In this document: positions 36,510 through 49,715 of the stretch, piece by piece
How positions within the stretch are numbered: the first letter of the stretch is position 1
Layout: the number at the start of each line of letters is the position of its first letter
Assembly (NCBI GenBank): GCA_013397075.1
Contig: VWZS01000240.1
Span: forward strand, 1,797,421 to 1,861,420
DNA: 64,000 bases
Source: Rhabdornis inornatus
Lineage: Eukaryota; Chordata; Aves; Passeriformes; Rhabdornithidae
Direction of reading: 5' to 3'
Position numbers and translations under genes: made by a program
The notes under the pieces: generated by a model
Databases searched by the model: none
The model's input: only the letters and a program-made list of their open reading frames with translations
What the model was told of the DNA's origin: nothing

Positions 36510-37461
36510 CTGGTAATCTTTCTGAGACTCACAACTAATAGCTCCTACTTGCTTTTCAAAATGTTAGGATTTACAATGCTTGTTTCTTCTGTTCAGCCAG
36601 GTCTTGTCACTACATAATGTGGTAGCAGAAAATATTGTGAGGACTGGAAGACTGTACATATATTGTCTCACCCCTACAAACATGCTTAACATATCTGTTT
36701 ACACTTAAAGCACTAATTCATTTAACTAAAACAGGCTTTAGGTAGAATAATTTTTCTTACATTTTTTAATATATTTTTAATATATCTAACTATAAAGCAG
36801 AATCACTTTCTTCGATACTGGTTGGTAATTGGTATCTTGAGGAAATGAGGAAAAAAAATCAAGATTTAATTCTCTCTATTTTAATGAAAAAGCAAAGGGT
36901 ATTTGTGTTTAAAATATTACAGCTCGCTTACAAATGGCTTCATTTCTATTGGGAAGCAGCATCTTCAGTTCTCCATAGTGTGACATCTATCACTGTGTAA
37001 TAGAAAATTCTGTGCCTTACAAATTCTATAATAGGCAGGTCAACCACTTAATATCACATCATTCATGTAAACATACATAGCACTTGATCTTTACATAGAT
37101 CTCAGATGTTGTCACTTCAAAGGAGTTCAGAACAGAAGCAGTAAAAGAAATTAAGCAGTAAGAGAAAATGTGCTCTTTGTTTAATGTAAATGGGCTCCTT
37201 TTTAAAGATGAGTTTTTAAAAATCTTCATAATCACATTAAAAAGGCTGCATTTTGGCTGCTTAAATTAAATGTCTTTACAATTGTCTGATAATTCAAAAA
37301 TTAAACTCAAAGAGAATGCTCAGAAGTTGAAAATGACAACTAGTATCCCTGCTGAAACAACTCCATTAGAACAGTTTTGATGACAGAGTTCAGTTCCATT
37401 TCACTGCATTTGCTGGTTGTCTCTATGTCATAAGGATTCAGTCAGCCCACCTGTTACAGAG

Positions 37462-37501
37462 CAAGAAAATAACCCCTGCCCCAAGAAAATAACCCCTGCC
37501 C
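37462..37501. repeat. perfect 20-bp tandem duplication
   Basis: caagaaaataacccctgccc occurs twice without mismatch (37462-37481 and 37482-37501), suggesting recent slippage. Confidence 0.95.
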
Positions 37502-38729
37502 CAGGATTTGACAATGCAATGTACAGTGTACAATGCTCTACAACAATATCTGCATTCAATGGGAAAGAAAACGAAACAAACCAAAACAAACAACCCCCCA
37601 CTCCAACAGTAAAACAATTGTATCCTGACAGTGTCTGGAACACAGAAGGTTTTTGGCCTCCCAGGATACACACATGCTGCAGACTTGGGGGAAGGTGCAG
37701 ATCTCCAGATCTCCCATCAGCACAGATCAGTTCAAATCAGGGCTGAACACATTCTTGAACATTCTGTAATACAAAGGAATGAACAATAAAAAAATAATTT
37801 AAAAAAAAACCCTGTTGCAAAGAATGTCTATGGATAACTTGTAGGAAGGAAAAACATGTGTGGATTTCTATCATTCACAAATACTTAAGAAAATGAGCAG
37901 ACTTTTAAATGGTCACAGATCTCATGACCAGAGGGCTTTTCCACGTATGTAGCTAACTGCGAACTTTTAGTTTTTTCAGATTCTAATTCCAGTGCAAACT
38001 TGAAACAGAGAGAAATACTTGACTCCAGCTACTCTGTCCCACAAGAATTAAATCTGGGAGTGAATGAGTGTGCTTCCACCAATACTAGAAGCAAGCAAGC
38101 TCTGCCTTAGTTTAGTAAGCTATTGACTCAGTTTCCAGCCAGGCAAGAGGAGAGAGCCTTTCACTGCCTCTGTAATCTACCAACAGTCTGCATAAAACCA
38201 GGGAGTGGGAGAATCCCATAGGGATCAAAATCATGCAGTAGCAGAGGTCTAAGCCCATAGAGAAGCCATCCGCATCTCTTTTCTCACACTCACACACAAG
38301 AGATAATCAAATATTCTTCACTAGACAGGCTAAGAGACAACCAGTAAAGGGAAGGAAACACTTTTTGCAGTGTGATGCTCTCTTCTTTTAATTCCACTTC
38401 ATCCAAACGCATCCTGAAACTTCTGTGCTACCTTCTGGTCCGGTGTGCAAAATTCCCTCCACCCTTTCCTCCTGTAGTGTTCAGCGGAGCATTGGGGTTA
38501 TTGGTGGTGTTACCTTTTCCTACTTGTTGGCAAGGATCTCCTTTTCTGTCACCTCATCCTCCATTCACTCCAGACAGGCACAAAGATGTGCTCACATCGT
38601 CTTTCTTCCTGCAGAATTCAACATTAGCCTCTGCTTTTAAGAAAGGTTTAAATCAAACCTCTTTTTTCGTCCTACCCACTTGACAATATAGGGCAGAGAA
38701 AGGAGAGAGAGCAGGACTTCGAGCAACAA

Positions 38730-38850
38730 CTGAAATACTGAGATATTGAAATCATGAAATCAAAACATGAAATCAAATCACTGAAGTCATTAAATCATGA
38801 AAATTCTGAGGTGAAATAGTTTTCAAGAGATCATCTAGTTCAGTAGGTGC
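38730..38850 (-). repeat. degenerate tgaaatca repeats, possible ancient CR1 tail
   Basis: A run of irregular atgaaatca-like units (38738-38800) is followed by gaggtgaaatag and agagatcatctagttcagt. The order, octamer-like units then a gatcatctagtt motif, is that of a minus-strand CR1 3' end, but divergence is too great to be sure. Confidence 0.35.
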
Positions 38851-39844
38851 ATTAAGGAAGAAATCTCTCTGCCGACAATACTAGTGGCGGGCTGTTAATA
38901 CTACTATTCCAGCCCTGCAACTTCTCACCAGAGTATTTGGTTCTTCATATTCACTTTTTTTCTTTTCCCCCTTTAAATCACACATAGTTTGTGCTATCAC
39001 TCAGCAAAGATCCAGACTAATTCATATCTCAGAACATGTCACTGGCTTCAGACACACTTTCCCCCTGTGGTGCATTTTGATTGATTTTGGAGACACCTTT
39101 GCTCAAGGAATTTCTTGTTCCTGCAAGTCACTCACCGAAGAGAAAGGTTAAGTGAAAGAGTAGATGTTTCACTAAGCCCATTGAAATTGCATTGGTTACA
39201 TCCAACTGGATTTTTTTGAAGCAGTGCACTGGATTGACAAGAAAGCAGCTGCTCTGCAGTAAACAAGTGAAAATTCATAGGAGACCGAGGCAAAAGAAAA
39301 GACAGTGGGTTTTGCTCACCACCATCAAATTGTTGGGATTTAGAAGAGCACCCTTTGATCTCTTCCAGATTAATTACTGCCCTGGGTTTGACTGCTTATT
39401 ACATTAGTTGTCCTTCATAGAAAAATGCAACCATTGTAATACAAATATGTACTGGAAATAAAAGTGAAAACATAGCCTTCAATAAAAAAAATAGCAGAAG
39501 TCATCAGTCAGAATACCTGTGTCACACAACATTTTTCAAGTGTTCTTTAGCTGAGCAGCAGCACGTGCACTGGCTGTTAAAATGAAACAGTTCTAAAAAG
39601 GAAAAGCATGTGACTGAGACCAAAACAGATCAACACATACAGATCTCTAACATGCATATTGCATTTCTTCATTTTCTTCAATATGAAGTTAACACATACT
39701 GTTGTTCTAAACTATAAATTACCAATATAAGTTCTATGTAAGTGGATTTTTTCTATGATAAATTCGTCTACTGCACCCAGGAGTGGGATGTTCATAGAAC
39801 ACATGACCTTTGCTACCAACAAATGATAAGTGAATTTCAGATAC

Positions 39845-39895
39845 AGTTATACACAGGCTGTACCTATATAAGTTATACATAGCTTGTACAGGTAA
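39845..39895. repeat. imperfect 25-bp tandem duplication
   Basis: agttatacacaggctgtacc (39845 onward) is followed by agttatacatagcttgtaca (39871 onward), with similar spacing and moderate divergence. Confidence 0.7.
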
Positions 39896-41772
39896 GGCAA
39901 AGGAGGGAGTATTTTAAAACTTTATTAAGGTAAGAAGGAATAAAAATGTGAGATCAACAAAACATACGTAAACACCCCTTACCACACTGTATAGCAAAAT
40001 ATCATTCAACATGTGTTGAAAACAGCCCCTTTCACAGCCTGAGCTTTTGCCTGTGAGTCTAGAGCCAGGCAAGGATGGCTACAACTGTGTCTAGCTCAGC
40101 GTTACCCCCTTTACCAGACCTAGGTTTATGAGCAGTATGTTCACTGTGCACAAGCAGCCTGGTACCATGGTGGCACCTCAAGAGTGGATTCATGTAAGAG
40201 CAGCATGTCACCAGCAGGCTCCCGTGCTCTTGCTGGTCATTAACCAGGCAGAGATCTCCTGCTCCCTTGGAGCTGGGCACCATGCCATTCCACATCTGTC
40301 ACAGCATCCCCTAGCACACCTGTGACAAATTCAGCAACAAAAAACTCACCATTCCCATTGCCCATATCTTAAGTTGAGGGTCATATCTCAGCAAAGGCTG
40401 TGTGACAGACCAAGCACCATGAGGTACCTGTGGGAAGAGATCTTGGATTTTGCGATGGAGTCACCAAGAAGCACCCAAGCTTTTGATTCTACAGGCAAGT
40501 GCATCCTGCACCAAGTAACTCTGCCTATGAAGTAGGCTTGATAATAATGTACTAAACCATCACGCACAGAAAGAATACTTCAGTTCTTGAAATAAGATTA
40601 TTTTTGAGCTGTGATAAATCTGAACAAATAAATATTTTAAGGGGTGAGTTACATGCATTGGATGTAGCACAGTAGGTTTGTAGTCTCCTTTCAAGAAGGC
40701 TGGTCTGTATTCGCATATAAATGCACGTTTACTTGCGTGTAAGTCTGTGTGGATATATTGTAAGCTCAGTGTAAATTAGACCAAAAGATGGAGAAGCTTG
40801 AATATCACTCCAAAAAGCCATTATTTTTTTTTTATAATTAGTACTCAAAAATATGTGTTGGTAATAGACATACATATTTCTCTGCTATTAGAAAAAGAAA
40901 AGCCTGCTATACCATAAAATAATTTGCATAGACAAGAATCACTACACCTCAAAAGCCGTGTTTTCAACTTCTATGAGAACTCAATGGTAACGTCTCTTTG
41001 GTGATTTGGGGTTTTCTTCAGCTTTGGTTCTGGAAATATAATGTGCTTTTTATACTTGAGACAAAAATACAGAGGCTTAATTCACAGTTTCTGTGTATAA
41101 AATTCCAGAAATACCTGCTGTCACTGTAGTGGTGCATATGTTATACACCTCTGCTTTTATTAGCTTTCCCTCCCATTAAGAGTGCACTGTACTTGAAGTT
41201 GACTTTTAAACAGGCCGTTACACTGTACTGAGCATCTGAGGATTTACTAACAAACACTACTAGACATTTATCACTTATATAATTCAACTGCACAGCAAAG
41301 AAATTACCAGTTTTTGGTGTTGTCTGCAGCTCAAGGAAATTGCACAATGACAGTATCAGATTTTATTATATTAACCAAATAAGTACGTGTCCATTTATGC
41401 TCAGAATATCAGAAGTTGAGTATTCTTTCTTACCTTAACGGAGTCCACAGACACATTTATTCCAAAAATATCAAAGTTTGCAGCAAAATACAGGTCATGA
41501 ATATTATTAAGTTAGTGGCAGATAAAAGCTTCTTAAAAGTGGGTGTCCACTGAACACAAATTAGGATTGAAGAAGAAATACTTTTAAAAGGACAATACAC
41601 AAATGCTAAGGTACCAATTGCATGTGTATTTTCACTTTTAATTCAATAATTTAAATTAAGAGAAGTTGCTGTAACAATTCCATCACTTCACAAACTCAAG
41701 AACTTAAAGAGGAGTTGAACCCCACTTAGTATGCAGCTTTTAAAAAATGCACCCTCATAGCTTCCTCCAAAA

Positions 41773-41824
41773 TCCTTAGCTAAGGACCACCAAGCTCAGA
41801 TGCCTCAGGCTGTCCTCTGAGGCA
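41773..41824. other. two adjacent short palindromes
   Basis: tccttagctaagga (41773-41786) is a perfect 14-bp palindrome. tgcctcag and ctgaggca (41801-41824) form an 8-bp stem around an 8-base loop. They may be chance. Confidence 0.5.
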
Positions 41825-44420
41825 CACTGAAGCAGACATTAGCCACTGAGGAGCTGGCTTCTCATTTCCCTCACTGCACTAATCCAGCACTGACAAGACA
41901 GAGACAAACTGCAAAGAGCACTCGATTTAAGAGAGAAATAAATCAGAGAAGAAAATGTGGTCCTGTGGCCACCACACTGCAGGACTGTGCACTTTTCTAG
42001 GTTCTGACAGCCAACACTGAATTCACAGAAGAGGTGATCTTGAGCATCCTTTACAGCTAGTCACATTGCTCCACATTTTCTGTTCGCATGTGTAAAACTG
42101 GTACATATATTTGTTTTAATTTGCATACCACTAAGAAAAAACTTCCCATAGCTTTCCTACACAGATCTTACACAAAACATTAAAAGACAAATTATATCCT
42201 ATGCAAAGTCAACAGAAATTTTGATTTATGCCACAGCTCACACCAGCACCTACCAGCATCAAGGGGATATTATCCATAACACAAAGAGTAGCTTTGGTAT
42301 TACAGCAGTGCACAAGTCCCAAATATAAAATCAGAGAGATGACAGATTGTTCTCCCCATTTCCTAAACACCAAAAGCCTAATCCTCCAGAACCTTTTTAT
42401 CTACAAAAACTAATTTTATACCTCTGCAGTTCTACTGCCATGTCAGCAATGCCTTGCAAGAATGCAAAGCTCACGCACAGTATTTTCAGGTACGAGAGAA
42501 TAGGCCTCCTATTTTGAGAATACCTAATGGGTATAGAACTAAAATAATATCAATAGACTTACCTACAGCATAACAAAATAAAAGCTAAGTGGTTGGAATT
42601 TAATACCAGGCATTCGCAACTATTTGAGTAGTACTCTTCTCTTTACAGTTACTCTCTGCAAGTCATACCAGCAACACAGACTGGTATCCTTTGCGTTTAC
42701 ATTATCTTTCTCAAAATTTGTGTGCCACTGCTCTGCACCAAGAGGTCCTGGTTTCTTATGAACCCAGTAAGATAAGCACTCAGACACTCTGAATTATCAC
42801 TTAATATACCACTTAGTGGAGCTAATACCACAAAAAAATACTGAGGATAGTATAAAGAATTTTACATCTCTTCAGATACTGGGAGTCCTGAACTGCACAG
42901 CATCAGATGGGGATCCAATCAGTGCTCAGCATGCTGCACTGATCTCTACCCCATTTGGGGCTTTTAAGCTTTTATGGGATTTCCCTCAAACATTTTTATT
43001 CATTTCTACTGAACAAAAAGAGCATTCACAGAACTTGTTGCCACATTTTCAGGAAAGGACATGGGCACCTGGGTGGTGTGATCACTGGTACTGACTTGGA
43101 GCTGCCTGCATACTCTGTCATCCCAGTCCACTGGCAACATTCATCCTGTGGCCAAGGTGTACATGCAGCTCTGAAAGCAAAGCAATAAATGCAGTATATA
43201 AGCTGCTAAAGAAGTGCAGTACAGGCCTGAAGCTCCTCAGGCAAACTCCCATCACTTGGTCAAGCATCACTAAATTTCATTAAAGGATTCTTCATGGCAC
43301 TCAAAAAAACTCCCAAAGAGAATAATTATCTAATATAGACATTTAAACCTGTTGCACCAATCATAAAAATCAAATTTCTAAATTTGCCAGTATGCACAGA
43401 AAACCCTAACATATGGCCGTAATACTCTTTTGCAATTATATTCGATTATTTCCTATCAGTTTAGAAAAGAATTGACATACTCTATAAGAACTTTCAGACC
43501 ACAAGATACCTATAAAACAGCAGGCAGTACTATGAGTATTTAGGATTAAATTTATAATTAATGTATAAAGCATTATAAAAGATATGAAAAAAAAATGCAA
43601 AAGGAACAAAACCCTATTCCTGGCTTTGGTTTCCTTGCTCACTGTTTTAGATATTAAATACACATACCTAGTATAGTTTTCCAAGCAAATGAGACTGATT
43701 CAACTACACCTCCTGTTTTTCCTTCAGTCCTTTCACTCTAAAATTTTCTTTATTGGCTTTAGTTACATCAGACAAGGCAGCAAGAAGATTCAGAGGAACC
43801 ACTTTGCTACATTGAGTGAGAATTTCTGGGTGGAAGGTAACAGCCTGTATTGTTGCTCCCTTTGGAGGGAGTTAGACAAGAGCTGAGGGCTGAGGCTAAT
43901 GTCATTCTTGCTCCTCTTCCAGCAACTACATCATCTTCCACTCCTTGCCTTTAAAGCATCAGGAATGCTTCTGCTGCCCAGTCCTGACTGGAGGGTTGTA
44001 ACCTTAAGGCCAGGGAAGTGACTTCCCACTGACAATGGAATTGCTCCTTCCAAGGAAGGGATGCCAAATCTCAAAAACTGATGATGTTGAAAATTTTTCC
44101 ATATTATTATCACCAAATGTGATTGATAATATTTTGGTTCTGTATGTTTCCAAAGTTAAAATTGGAGATAATGAGATTAGCCTGATACTAGGTATTGGGA
44201 GATAGCCCTTGCTGTGACAGCCTTCGTCATAAAATAAGAGTGGGATATGGTTAGTCCTCTGTAACAAAAGAAATTATTGTACTATAAAGTAAAATAATGA
44301 AGCAACCCACACCCTGAATCCTACATAGCAAGGAAAAAAGATTATTCTATACAATTTCAAACAATACTGGGTTATTTATATCCCCAGAAGGGAAAAAACC
44401 CAAACACCGCTCACCAACAG

Positions 44421-44436
44421 ACCAACCAACCAACCA
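44421..44436. repeat. (ACCA)4 short microsatellite
   Basis: Four exact ACCA units. A CAAA-rich low-complexity tract follows at 44651-44680. Confidence 0.85.
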
Positions 44437-46524
44437 GAAACCCACAAAGAATGAGCATTACTTAAAATGAGAAACAATTAGCTTTCTCCAAGTTTGCGTG
44501 TGAAATTTTTATGATAGAACCCCATTCAGATGAAGCCTGATGCAAAATGTTCATTTGTAGGCAAGTTGGAGTTGGCTGACTACTGCCTAATTATTAGGAA
44601 TATTTATATGCATCTCAAACTATTTAAAATGCAAACACTGGAAGAATTTTAAAAAACAAACAAACAAAACAAAACAAAAATGCATTTCATCCCAAAAAGC
44701 TTTCCCTTGGTTTCTATTTAGAGATATAATGAATACTCCAGTCATACAAGCAGCAAGACCACACGATCAGAGAATGAAAGACCCTGGACAAAGATGAGAA
44801 TTTAGTAAATGTTGTGCAACTAATAATATATTTTATCACATGGTCTCACTACTTTTTCCATAGGTGTCTAGTTTTAGGCTGTTCATCACAAGTGACTTTT
44901 GGAGACAGAAATTACACACCCACAAAACTGAGTTGTGATTCTTGCTGTTAAAATGTTAAAAAACTCAAAAAGGTCAGCTATTATTTACATAACATGCACA
45001 GATTTTGCCCTACTGCAGTTATTCTTGTTCTTCGATCCAATGATCATTCCAATAAAATAATCCTTTGAATGACTTTTTGAATGAAAAACTAGATCCTGCT
45101 TCATAGTTTCAAATACAAAATAACTTATTTATTGTGTCAGGCTCAAAATACATTCTGTGCAATATAACTCCCTATTTTTGTTAGTTCTAGGGTTCCCCGC
45201 AACCAAATAATCGGATAAATCTATGTCAAACACCTGAAACCTCATGGCTTCCCCTCAAGGAAATGCTGTTTTACAAGTGGGGACAGATGAGTGCAGGGGT
45301 TAAGAGCCAAACTCTCAGTAGTACCTAGGAACCAAGTAGCAAAGCTTTGTCTGATTTTGAGGCAAGAGCAAACACACTGTCATCGCCTGCAGATGGCTAC
45401 ATCTCTGACTCAAACACACATCCATTTCTGGACAGGTACTGAAGCTGAGTATTCCAGACCTGCAGGGAATGTCCTCAGCACCAAATCTCAGGGACTTGCA
45501 CTTTCACTTGTTGAAGCTGTTGCCTGTTACCATTAATGTTTACTGGAAGCACTTCAGTATGTGGTTACCAGCACCATGTAGGGCTTTTGCATACTGAATA
45601 ATTTAGCCACTAGACAGCACCCAATACCTTCTGCTGGCTGCCTCCAGCTTCAGAAAGCCTGGCAACAGAGCTAAGAAACAAGCCATGTGGGATTAAGCAG
45701 AAAATAAACAAACAAACCCCACACGTTTCAGGGATTGTGCTTGCCCTAAATTTCCCATTTCTAGGGCACCACCAGTATTCAGACATGTTAAAAGGGCAGT
45801 GGCTGCACTGAGAACAAATTGAGCTGCTCAATTGCTTGAGGCTTGAAAAAGAAGCTGAAAAGCAGCCTGAAAAAGGACCTTCAACTTTGATCCCCCGAGG
45901 TTTTGGGCATGTGCCCTTCCCTACCTCTCATTTTGTAAGAAATGTTGGAAATTATTTGGTTGGCTAAAACAAAGCCAGGGATCAAAAGAACATTGAGTTG
46001 ACTCAGCCTTTAGGAGGTTATAGATGGTTTAGGAGTCAAGTATAAGCATGAGAACATCACTGTAATGTTCCACAGAAAATTAAGAATTTGGTATTTAACA
46101 GATCCTGAACAGTGTTGGAGCACAGCATGTTGTTAATCTAAGGCAAGAGGTAAATTGTGACAATTTTTCACTACTGTGAGATAATACAAAATTTCTAGTG
46201 ATAACACTTAAGAAAGAGTTTATCAGTTACACTAGGCTTTGTAGTCATGAGAAACTCCAAGCAACTTTGTCTGTTGAAAACCTAAAAAACTGTGCCTTCA
46301 GAAGTCTTACCAGTGGCAGGTATCCTAAAATATTGAGGATTTAAATGTGTTTAAACATCCCCGACCTAATTCTACCCTTTCTTCCCCCTCTCCCCAAAAA
46401 TGGTGGGAAATCAATGCACTTTTCTAAGGTCTGGGGGGATTTTTTTTAAAGATACTTACACTGATAGGGTTTGTTAGCTGGACTAATGCTTCAGATGCTT
46501 TAGAAATCAGTGTAAATATAGCCA

Positions 46525-46578
46525 AATATAATAATATACAATAATAATACACAATATAATAATATACAATACACACAC
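46525..46578. repeat. AT-rich 28-bp tandem duplication ending in CA repeats
   Basis: aatataataatatacaat occurs at 46525 and again at 46553; the second unit ends in acacacac. Mixed ATA/ACA composition. Confidence 0.8.
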
Positions 46579-47073
46579 CTGAGGATGAGGCAACTGGTTG
46601 CTTGACAAATAATGGGGAGGCAGATCTCAAATAAATTCCTACCCCAGAAAATTCTAGGAATTTAGTCTTTTTCTCCCTATTCTCCATTTCCCTTTTGGTT
46701 TTGAGTGAGGAGGGATGTTGGACACACTTTGCTTCTGCAGCAGAGCTGGCTCTCTGTGTCCGTTCAGCATTTGCTCCCATTCATTTCCACCCCAAGGGTC
46801 AGAGCGCCAGGAATATGTGTGTTAAATCAAGGCTGCTGTGTACTGTAAGAAATTATTCATTCCACATAGAAGCCTGCAAGCAAACGCAGATGTGCCACAT
46901 ACAGTACTTTCAAGGTCAACATTGTCTGTGTAAGGTGAATTCTGATATTTTAGCCATGCTTTGGCATAATCACCTGAACTTGAAGTCATACATTGAACTG
47001 AGTGCAGGATTTCTTTGACTTTTCTTTCACTCTGAAGGAAATAAAGGTAAGAATCATATAACCTAATTCCCTC

Positions 47074-47094
47074 TTTTTTTTTTTTTTTTTTTTT
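47074..47094. repeat. poly(T) run, 21 bases
   Basis: An uninterrupted T run with no retroposon body recognised on either side. Confidence 0.9.
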
Positions 47095-49600
47095 GCAAGG
47101 GTGGTGTTGGTAGTGTGAAATACAAAGCCAACCAATTTCCATCCACTTCCTAGGGCCACACACTGAGATGTGCTAAATAAGAGCCCTTACCATGGAAATA
47201 AGTCTCCTCAGTTTATAAATAGCAGAATGTAGTCATCTTCAGAGTTAAGCTAACAAAGAGAAGTAACAATCACTACTGCATTTCTGAACTTTAAGTCGTG
47301 AAATCTTATGGCAGAAGAATGAGAAAGAAAAGTCTGAGAACACAAGCTAAACTTCTTTTAAAAGCAAATAGTCTTTCAAGAGAAACCTCGAAGTGCCCTC
47401 TCCTGGCACCCTGCACTAACTGCGGGCTCTGGAATATCCTAAACCCGCAGCACTTACTGTACGGTTAAAAGGACGTTCTTTTGACACGCATTTTGTGTTA
47501 TGAAATTGTCTTTATTAGCTATAGAGCAAGGGTAAGAAACTGTTTGCATAATCTTATAGAATAAGAAACATTGAACTGATCTGTTAAAGGTTACTTTAAT
47601 GTGTAATTAAACTGTTCATACTGTTCAGGTTTTTTTCCAAAAAAGGCATGTGCTCAAGACTCATTTAATTGTATCATTAGTATCACATAATATTAATGTT
47701 ATTAATCTGCAACAGTATTGATGTAAATTTGCACTGCATTACTTACTGCTGATTATTATTGACATTCCTTTTTATAGATTCACCCAGGAAGCAAAACATT
47801 TTTGGTTTTATTTAACCAAGCACAAAAAGAGCAGTAAGTGAAAACTGCGTTAGAAAAATAAACCTAAACCCTCTGTTTTTTTCTGGGTTTGGTGCTGCAG
47901 GTTAAAACACTCATGCCATTGTCCCACCTTTCCCAAACTCTTTCATCAGCGTAACAGATATATTTCATTTTGTTTAATTACATATTTTGTTTCTATGGAA
48001 ACTAGACAGAACCTAATCCATTTCTGTTCCTTACTAAGCCTTTACATAGCGATTTTCTTTCACAGTATAGTAGCAAAAGATAATCCTCCTTTAGAACTCC
48101 GAGTACTGTTCTTTCCAAATATCTTAATTAGTATGCATTAGGATTAAAACCAGTTGTAGTTGTGCTATAACTAAGAGAAACTGAAAAAATATCTTACAGG
48201 ATCTAGACAGAAAATTCGAAACTACCATGAAGTAGCTTCAGCATCAATTTACTGCCACCTGCAGGCAGGCTTTCACCGTCATGGATCTCCGGAGCATGGG
48301 AGCAGGGGGATGAAGGGAAAGCAAATTTCATGTTCCAGCTCTGGCCAACTGATTCAGATTTATTTTACTTATAGGAAAAGGAGAACCCACTAATGTTGCC
48401 CTGTTTAATGAAATAATGCCGATTATTTTAATTTCTGTTGTCCTATTCCAGTTTGCTTCTATTTGTGAAGACAGTGGTGATGTCTGAAGACTTTCTGAAC
48501 TGACACCATAATAAAGGACACAAATTCTACTGCTGCTAACTACCTCTTGAACTGTGTGCTTTCTATATTCTTCTATTTTCAACGAAATTACTATGTTCTA
48601 AAATTTAAGACAGATTTTTTAAAAAATATAGCAAGTCAAATCTTACCAAAAATATCATGTCTGTGGTTAAAATAACTGTTCTAGGAAAATTTGGAGATTA
48701 CTGCCTTACTATACACATTTATATTCTTCCACACACAGAAACCAAACTGAAAGAGCAACATTGACACTTATAAAATGTACAAATATTAAACATAAAGTTT
48801 ACCTACAAGGCCTTTTTTTGAACCCATTACCATCTGAAACAATCCTAACTTACAAAACCATACAGTATTTTCTCCTATCAGAAACTGATGCTGTCTCAGT
48901 CAGTGCCTAGGGTAACTGGGACTAAATTACTCTATTACCAATTTTTTAAAATACTAGCACCTAACACACACTTTATCCCTTCATTTATTCTATTTACCTG
49001 TCCAATCTTTATACTGCAGTAGGAATTTCTTCCTTTCAACACTGTATTCACATCACACCTAACCTCAGGTACTCTGCCTGCTAGTGAATCTAGAAGATTA
49101 TTTTCAGCCTTCAAACCTTTCATGAAACATCTGGGAAAGTTAAATTTCTAGAAGTGAGGTCTGTAGGGCTGCCAGCACATTGAAACAGGAGTCAGCTCAA
49201 AATATCAAATTTTAGCTTTCTAGGCTGTTATTTCCAGAAAAAAACAGTGATGAGTCTTAAATGGTGGAAGTCACATCTGATCCATCAGGACCATTTTCCA
49301 TGCAGAGAAACAAAAGCATACATAATGCCATACAAGTACATTTAGGCTGGGATTTCCAGGAAATGTCAAGTTTACTGAACACATGCTGTACTTTTGCTTC
49401 AATTATAGACTGCAAATTCCATTCTGGAGGTAATATACTGGCTACCTGGACTTAATTCCAGCAGCAACCATACCTTTGCCTGGGAATAGCATAGTAAAGA
49501 ACTTTCTTAGGAATGATCACGTGCCCTCAGAATAGAGCTTACTTTGCCATGTGAAAAAGGCTGTGTGGACAGAGCTGCCATCTGTCAATCTCTTACAATA

Positions 49601-49715
49601 GATTGATAGAAAGGTTTGCGTTGAAAGGGACCTTTAAAGATCATCCATGTTCCATCCCCTCTACCATGGGCAGGGACACCTTCCACTAGAACAGGTTGCT
49701 CAAAACACCATATGG
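49601..49715 (-). mobile_element. CR1 LINE 3' end fragment, minus strand
   Basis: The plus strand reads gttgaaagggacctttaaag, then atcatccatgttccatcccc, ccatgggcagggacacctt and ccactagaacaggttgctca. This is the complement of the conserved CR1 3' UTR end. The terminal octamers on the left are eroded to gattgatagaaaggtttg. It is a short 5'-truncated copy of about 115 bp. Confidence 0.88.

Larger units (their letters stand above)
33861..49600. other. intergenic desert
   Basis: It contains several short tandem duplications, homopolymer runs and the possible ancient CR1 tail at 38730-38850. AT-rich, homeodomain-site-like words (taatta, taattaaa) are frequent around 47490-47840. I see no coding exon. 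By human synteny this would be desert between BRMS1L and MBIP/NKX2-1. Confidence 0.55.
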
